Source: Pseudomonas gessardii (lineage in GTDB: Bacteria > Pseudomonadota > Gammaproteobacteria > Pseudomonadales > Pseudomonadaceae). From it: DNA of 45,824 bases. A model generated the notes under the pieces. That model was not told where the DNA came from and did not search any database. It saw only the letters and a program-made list of their open reading frames with translations. Within the stretch, counting starts at the first letter, position 1. Every line of letters begins with the position of its first letter. The translations under genes and the position numbers were made by a program. The stretch spans positions 1-45,824 of the forward strand of contig NZ_MNPU01000044.1 in assembly GCF_001983165.1 (NCBI RefSeq). The letters run 5' to 3'. Below, piece by piece: positions 41,535 to 45,824 of this stretch.

Positions 41535-42014
41535 ATGAAGTTTGAAGGGACTTTCCAATACATGGGCAATCACGGGATCGTGTTCAACGTCTCGCAGATC
41601 ACCCTCACCGACAGCGAACGCGGACGCCTGGGCGAGCTGCATTTTGGTGAAGCGAAAAGCGCCCACTATGAGGTCAACCGCAAGGTCGTCGAGGTGTACG
41701 ACAAGATGCTGGCCAAGAACCTGCCGTGCCTGATGATGATCGGTATCTCCAAGCCGCTGACCCGGCAACAGGGCGATGTTCTCAATGCCCAACGCACCAA
41801 GATCGCTAACCTCGCGGCCTCGGCCTTCGCTGGCGCCACCTCTTATGTCGCCTCCCCTTACGTGGGTGCCCCTATCGGCGCCGGTGTGCGCATGTATGTG
41901 AATGAAACCCTGCCCACCTATCATGCAGGCGACGTACTGGTCAGCATCGAGGCGCAGGTGAATGGCGGCATCGGCCCGCAACGTAGCGCCTCGACCCTGA
42001 TCATCAAGACCTGA
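41535..42014 (+). CDS. Hypothetical protein, 159 residues
   Basis: The start is placed at the second of two ATGs (MKFEGTFQYMGN), because AAGGA lies eight bases before it while the first ATG overlaps that site. The first half is polar with mixed strands and helices (KKVVEVYDKML-like pattern at about 45-60). The middle (residues about 90-125) is Ala/Gly/Ser-rich (NLAASAFAGATSYVASPYVGAPIGAGV), possibly a membrane-inserting hairpin, shown here in parts AASAFAGATSYVAS and VGAPIGAGV. The C-terminus is strand-like. No family recognised. The next gene starts 12 bases on, so they form an operon. Confidence 0.65.
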   Translation: MKFEGTFQYMGNHGIVFNVSQITLTDSERGRLGELHFGEAKSAHYEVNRKVVEVYDKMLAKNLPCLMMIGISKPLTRQQGDVLNAQRTKIANLAASAFAGATSYVASPYVGAPIGAGVRMYVNETLPTYHAGDVLVSIEAQVNGGIGPQRSASTLIIKT

Positions 42015-42026
42015 CGGGAGAAACAC

Positions 42027-42269
42027 ATGTCTGACATTACCCAACTGGTCATTGCCCTGGTGCTGTTCTTTCTGCTCGATCGGTTTCTTAAGTCGTACCC
42101 GCTTCGCAAATGGCTAGGGATGCTGCTGGTAACGATTGGGGCGGTCGGCTGCGTGGCTGCGAGCCACATCCGTTTATTTGGGTTTGACCTGGGGCTGCTG
42201 TCGATCTTTGCCGTTGCACTGGGGGTGGGGTTGTTCCTCAAGCGGCGGCGGTTCGAGCAGATGGGGTGA
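42027..42269 (+). CDS. Small membrane protein, 80 residues
   Basis: GGGAG precedes the ATG. The protein has three hydrophobic stretches (about 5-17, 30-45 and 52-70) and ends with the basic tail KRRRFEQMG, which by the positive-inside rule would face the cytoplasm. No family recognised. It follows the 159-residue hypothetical gene by 12 bases and probably acts with it. Confidence 0.65.
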   Translation: MSDITQLVIALVLFFLLDRFLKSYPLRKWLGMLLVTIGAVGCVAASHIRLFGFDLGLLSIFAVALGVGLFLKRRRFEQMG

Positions 42270-42347
42270 AGGTGGCAGAATTTCCCCGGGCCCCTTGAGC
42301 TGCCCGCCTACACCTGCCTCCCCACCCAGCGCGCCCGTCATATGAAG

Positions 42348-42593
42348 TCAGCTCTCCGGGTTGGATCCGCTCCCCCCAAACAACCGGCCGGCCAGCTGCC
42401 GACCTCGCTCCAGTCCCTCTTCCGTCAACCATACCGATTTGTTCCGGTTCACCGGGTCACTGATGAAGCCCTGTTCATGCAATCGGTTCATGATCTCGAA
42501 ATCGAAACCTTTCCAGGTATTGCCTTTGTCTGAACTGAAGGCCGCCAACAGGGCGAGCACGGCGTCTTCAATCAGTTTTTCGTCGTAGTTCAT
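42348..42593 (-). CDS. DUF6429-like small protein, 81 residues
   Basis: The start is MNYDEKLIEDAVLALLAAF (42593), with AGGAG seven bases before; a longer frame upstream has no ribosome site. The pattern (N-terminal helix, then TWKGFDFEIMNRLHEQGFI and SVWLTEEG) fits a small winged-helix-like protein of the DUF6429 type as I remember it, common beside mobile or accessory genes. Function unknown. Family name from memory, moderate certainty. Confidence 0.7.
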   Translation of the reverse strand: MNYDEKLIEDAVLALLAAFSSDKGNTWKGFDFEIMNRLHEQGFISDPVNRNKSVWLTEEGLERGRQLAGRLFGGSGSNPES

Positions 42594-42633
42594 GATTGCT
42601 CCTCCGTTAAGACTCAACAGGTATGGTGCCCCT

Positions 42634-42861
42634 CTACCCCCTAAGCAAACGCCGACGGTACCAAACAACTCCAGCTAACACTGAAACTACCACCACCACC
42701 CCATTCCCCACCAACCAAATCCCAAAATTCCGACTCTGATCCGCATCACTCTCGTAAAACGGCCCAAAGTAAGCCGAAGCCGCCACAACCACCCCGTTAA
42801 ACACCGCAACTGCCACGGCGACCACCAAAACTACAAATACCACGCCCTTAACCACCCTCAT
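42634..42861 (-). CDS. Small two-helix membrane protein downstream of the tae4 remnant
   Basis: The start is set at MRVVKGVVFVVL (42861), preceded by GGAAGG and overlapping the stop of the upstream tae4 remnant as ATGA. The 75 residues contain two membrane segments (about 5-30 and 47-65) joined by a polar loop (YFGPFYESDADQSRN), and a basic tail (YRRRLLRG). Position and coupling are those expected of an immunity or accessory gene of the effector. Known Tai4 immunity proteins are periplasmic and helical rather than two-helix membrane proteins, so this is only a suggestion. Confidence 0.6.
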   Translation of the reverse strand: MRVVKGVVFVVLVVAVAVAVFNGVVVAASAYFGPFYESDADQSRNFGIWLVGNGVVVVVSVLAGVVWYRRRLLRG

Positions 42862-43097
42862 AAAACCTTCCAAAACCAAATCTCCCTGGACTCGTGATAA
42901 TCCGAGAATGTTCCCTCAATCGAAAAACCCAGTTGAATACGCGGGTAGCTCAGCCAATCCGTCAACCGCCGCCCATTCCACAGATCAATGTGGTCACCAC
43001 TGCGATTGCCAAACGTCTCGTTGCCTCGACGCCAAAAGTCTTTGAAGAAAATGATGCCTCGCTGCCCGCCCAACGTATCCTCGAAGCCTTCGGGCAC
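42858..43097 (-). pseudogene. Type VI amidase effector Tae4, C-terminal remnant
   Basis: An open frame of 79 codons from a GTG (43097) matches the end of Tae4-type peptidoglycan amidases. It shows GQRGIIFFKDFWRR, the catalytic-His motif GDHIDLWNG (His36 of the fragment), RRLTDW, and the C-terminal REIWFWKVL. Full-length Tae4 has about 160-170 residues and a catalytic Cys in the first half. Here a TAG lies two codons upstream of the GTG, and none of the three frames above resembles the missing half. The fragment lacks the nucleophile and should be inactive. Recognised from family pattern, without a search. Confidence 0.75.
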
Positions 43098-43287
43098 AAC
43101 CTATCTCCGCATATTTTTTACGCAAAAGTAGCAAACGCCGTGCTATCAAAGATGGGGCTACATGAAAACAGGAAAGCTCCTACTCGTACGCAAATTTCAG
43201 GAGCAGACAAACGACGCTCCACCAGCAAGCAGTACTTCCCGCATCAAATCTGGACTACAGACCATGGCGGTAACGACCCAAGCCCTT
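43098..43287. other. Non-coding gap left of ribD
   Basis: These 190 bases, where the first half of tae4 would be expected, contain stops in all frames and no recognisable motif. They are AT-richer than the neighbours and may mark a deletion or replacement junction. Confidence 0.5.
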
Positions 43288-44391
43288 TCACGCAGCCCCC
43301 ACTGGCCGTGCAATCACACACAGATCATCCCCCAAAGGTTTGACGCTGGTGAACTCAAGCTTCACCGCGTCCCCCAGATGGTCGATCGGCCAGTCCAGCG
43401 CCGGCTTGGCCGTGGAGCCCAGAAACTTGGCCGCGATATGGAATATGTATTCATCCACCAGGTTCAAGCGCGCAAACGCCGCCACCAGCCGCGAACCGGC
43501 TTCGATCAGCACCTCATTTGCGCCACGGCTTGCCAAGGTCTTGAGCAATGCTTCAAGCGGCACCTGCCCGTCGACCGCATCAAACATCAGTAACTCCTGG
43601 CCCTCGCCCGGATCAGTCAGTGAGATCGAGGTGGTTGCCACCAACGCCGGGCCGGCGCTAAAAAAGGCGGCGTCATGGGGCACTCGCCTTTGGCTGTCGA
43701 TCAGCACGCGCAGGGGTGGGCGTTCCATGGCCAGGCAGGCCTGGGACTCTTCCAGTTGCAACTCGGCCTTGCGCACCGTCAGTCGCGCCTGGTCCCGCAG
43801 GGCCGTGTCGGCGCCGGTGATAACGGCACTCGACTGCGCCCGTAGGCGCTGGGTTTCTGCCCGCGCCACCGGCCCTGTGATCCACTGGCTTTCACCGCTG
43901 TGCATGGCGGTTCGGCCATCCAGGCTGATGCCCATTTTCACCCGCACCAGCGGCAGGCCGGTGACCATGCGTTTGATAAACCCTCGATTGAGCTGCCGGG
44001 CCTGTTGCTCCAGCAGGCCGAATGCGACGCTGATGCCAGCAGCACGCAGGCGCCTGACACCCTGGCCTGCAACCTGCGGGTTAGGGTCGACCATGGCGAT
44101 CACCACCTGTTTCACCCCGGCGTTGATCAGGGCATCGGCACAGGGCGGCGTGGAGCCGAAGTGGCAGCAAGGCTCCAGCGTCACATAGGCCGTCGCCCCG
44201 GCAGCAGCGGCGCCCGCCTGGCGCAACGCATGCACTTCAGCATGGGCGTGCCCGGCCCTGACATGCCAGCCCTCGCCGACAATGCGCCCCTGATTGACAA
44301 TCACGCAGCCGACCCGTGGATTGGGGCTGGTGGAATACAGGCCCAGTTGCGCCAGTTCAATTGCCCTTTGCATGCAATCAATCGGGTTCAT
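43288..44391 (-). CDS. RibD-type deaminase/reductase (probable second copy)
   Basis: The 367-residue protein has both halves of RibD. The N-terminal cytidine-deaminase-like domain has zinc ligands His50 with Glu52 (HAEVHAL), Cys75 and Cys84 (PCCHFGSTPPC). The reductase domain follows from about 147 (VRVKMGISLDGRTAM, SGESQWITG, SSAVITGADT, VLIEAGSRL). RibD performs steps two and three of riboflavin synthesis. In pseudomonads the housekeeping ribD is normally next to ribE and nusB, which are absent here. A paralogue used in another pyrimidine- or flavin-like pathway is therefore likely, but inferred. It starts 6 bases after the truncated aminotransferase gene and is preceded by GAGGA. Confidence 0.85.
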   Translation of the reverse strand: MNPIDCMQRAIELAQLGLYSTSPNPRVGCVIVNQGRIVGEGWHVRAGHAHAEVHALRQAGAAAAGATAYVTLEPCCHFGSTPPCADALINAGVKQVVIAMVDPNPQVAGQGVRRLRAAGISVAFGLLEQQARQLNRGFIKRMVTGLPLVRVKMGISLDGRTAMHSGESQWITGPVARAETQRLRAQSSAVITGADTALRDQARLTVRKAELQLEESQACLAMERPPLRVLIDSQRRVPHDAAFFSAGPALVATTSISLTDPGEGQELLMFDAVDGQVPLEALLKTLASRGANEVLIEAGSRLVAAFARLNLVDEYIFHIAAKFLGSTAKPALDWPIDHLGDAVKLEFTSVKPLGDDLCVIARPVGAA

Positions 44392-44397
44392 GGGTCC

Positions 44398-45714
44398 TCA
44401 CTCGCTGAGCGCTGCATCTTGGCTGAGGGGCAGGCGGGACAGGCCGACACAGGGGCCAAGGGACGGCGTGTAGTCGTCCAAAAGCAATACGTGTTTCAAC
44501 GCGTCCACCAGCCTGTCGTTCTGCTCGCGATTCCTGGAGGAGATGCGCAGGTATCGGTCGGCGTCATCCATCACTTTGCCGCTGCATTCCTTGATGAAAA
44601 TACTGAAGTCATCAACCAGTAATGCCGCCAGTTCCGGGGCCGATGGGTAGCCCGGCTTCAACCGGCACAACACAAAATTGCTGGCGGTAGCGAACACCTC
44701 GAGGGCCTCGATTTCACGCAGCTGCGCAACCAGCCCATCCGTCTCGCGCCGCACCTGGGCGCAACTGGCGGCATACTCTTTACGATATTGCGGCAGGTTG
44801 AGCATGAACTCCTCGGCAAAACCATTGATGTTCCAGATCGGCAGCTCCTTGCGTAGCGCGTTCAGCCAGTCCTGGTCCGCACTCGCCGCGTAACCCAGCC
44901 GTAGGCCGCCAATACCGAAGGTTTTGCTCATGCTTCGCAGCACAATGACTCTTGGCCAAGCCAGAAGGTCATGGAGCAACGATTGATCCCGTGCATCGCC
45001 GGCAAAATCGAGAAATGACTCGTCCACAATCAGATAAGGCGCCTGATCCTGGGTACGTCTGTAGAGTTCCAGGATCGTGTCCCTGGAAATCAGCCCGCCT
45101 GTGGGATTATTCGGCGTCACCAGCACAATCGCCTCCGGCTGCCGCTGTTCGATAACGCGCAGCGTCTGCTCGATATCCAGCGCAAACTGATTGTGTGCTG
45201 TCAGCCTGATCGTCGTGACACGCTCCACGGGGAAGGCATTGGCGAACTCGTTGAACGACGGCTCGAACACCAGCACATTGCCGGAAAAAATCCTGGGCAA
45301 CAGGCGAATGATTTCCGAGACGCCATTGGCAATCACCAGGTTGTCGGCAGGCACCCCGAGGAAGTCCGACAAAAGCGGCAGACTTGCACCTGACGAGGCC
45401 GGATAGTTGAGGGCAATATCAGCAAAGCGATCAACCATCAGCTTCTTCAGGCCCGCAGGCGGAAAGTGCAAGTTATAGATCAGGGCGTGGTCGGTCACCG
45501 GAAAACGCCAATAGCCCCCATGCTGGCTGGAAAGCAGCGCATGCTTGTGCTCGGAAAACTGATAGGACGCGATACGCAGGTCATACAAGTTATCTATTTC
45601 AATCCAGGTGCCTGGATCTACTTCAATGGCCCTGAACCCCACGCCTTGCGCACATGCGGTTTTAAAGGTCACTTCGTAGTAATCATTCACTCGACCATTT
45701 TTGGCTCTTCGCAT
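44398..45714 (-). pseudogene. Nucleotidyltransferase-aminotransferase fusion, N-terminus lost
   Basis: The open frame has 438 codons, but its first 50 read as the very end of a sugar/choline-type nucleotidyltransferase (RVNDYYEVTFKTA, then WIEIDNLYDLRIA). Next come a linker (HGGYWRFPVTDHALIYN) and a complete fold type I aminotransferase. In the latter ANGVSEIIRLL, Asn203 in TPNNPTGG, Asp231 in VDESFLDF, Lys264 in SMSKTFGIGG and the substrate Arg in YLRISSR are all visible. A TAA directly precedes the first ATG, so the roughly 200-residue nucleotidyltransferase domain is gone. Similar fusions occur in cytidylyltransferase/transaminase proteins of phosphonate pathways (PntC-like). The aminotransferase half may still be made, but no ribosome site is seen. 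Confidence 0.7.
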
Positions 45715-45824
45715 TTAAGGGTGTAGAAAAAATCTGACCGGCTGGAAAAGGAGTCGAGGATCTTAGAAAATGTAAGCTCTCACACCAACAAAAACTAAGC
45801 CCCCGACGTGAACAATCTTACCTT
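45715..45824. other. Right edge, non-coding
   Basis: Stops occur in all frames on the minus strand within these 110 bases. The lost nucleotidyltransferase part is not found here. AT-rich and without repeats. Confidence 0.5.

Overview
This is a chromosomal stretch of a Pseudomonas, most likely of the P. fluorescens group. The gene order guaBA, xseA, leuA, der-bamB-hisS-ispG-rodZ-pilW-rlmN-ndk, the isc cluster, cysE-trmJ, suhB and yajC-secDF-tgt-queA is the familiar pseudomonad core arrangement. The intergenic spaces carry the palindromic REP/REPIN repeats typical of fluorescent pseudomonads. Assignment rests on protein recognition and synteny; no database search was made.

Layout. 1-866: the left end of an IS30-family element abuts the last part of an autotransporter beta-barrel, which is therefore decapitated. 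927-4199: guaB-guaA (GMP synthesis), with a strong promoter and a terminator. 4251-8970: a zinc-ribbon protein, a TauE/SafE permease divergent from a LysR regulator, xseA and an M23 peptidase. 8971-11030: leuA behind a leader region with a short leucine-rich ORF. 11038-13082: a compound palindrome, then an omega-amidase/aminotransferase pair. 13151-22522: a long leftward operon from ndk to der, serving nucleotide balance, rRNA/tRNA modification, type IV pili, cell shape, isoprenoids, translation, outer-membrane assembly and ribosome assembly. 22551-28302: iscR-iscS-iscU-iscA-hscB-hscA-fdx-iscX (Fe-S assembly), with two abutting candidate IscR sites over the iscR promoter. The cluster sits beside ispG and rlmN, whose products need Fe-S clusters. 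28399-31071: cysE and trmJ leftward, suhB rightward. 31073-32380: a complete ISL3-family element inserted exactly in the T-tract of the suhB terminator. 32437-38626: a glycine-zipper protein, then queA-tgt-yajC-secD-secF. 38693-38858: a complete tRNA-Leu(CAA) transcription unit.

38914-45824 is accessory in character. It has small hypothetical genes, a LysE exporter, a helix-turn-helix protein fused to an NBR1-type Ig-like domain, a bacterial PH-domain protein and a DUF6429-like protein. It also holds the C-terminal remnant of a Tae4-type type VI amidase effector next to a small membrane protein, a RibD-type enzyme, and an aminotransferase whose N-terminal nucleotidyltransferase domain has been lost. 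Several of these are broken genes, which suggests a region of turnover.

The points that most deserve a second look are the HTH/NBR1-like protein, the leuA leader, the truncated nucleotidyltransferase-aminotransferase next to ribD, the tae4 remnant, a 20-base motif shared in front of two terminators, and an ndk promoter nested in the isc terminator.
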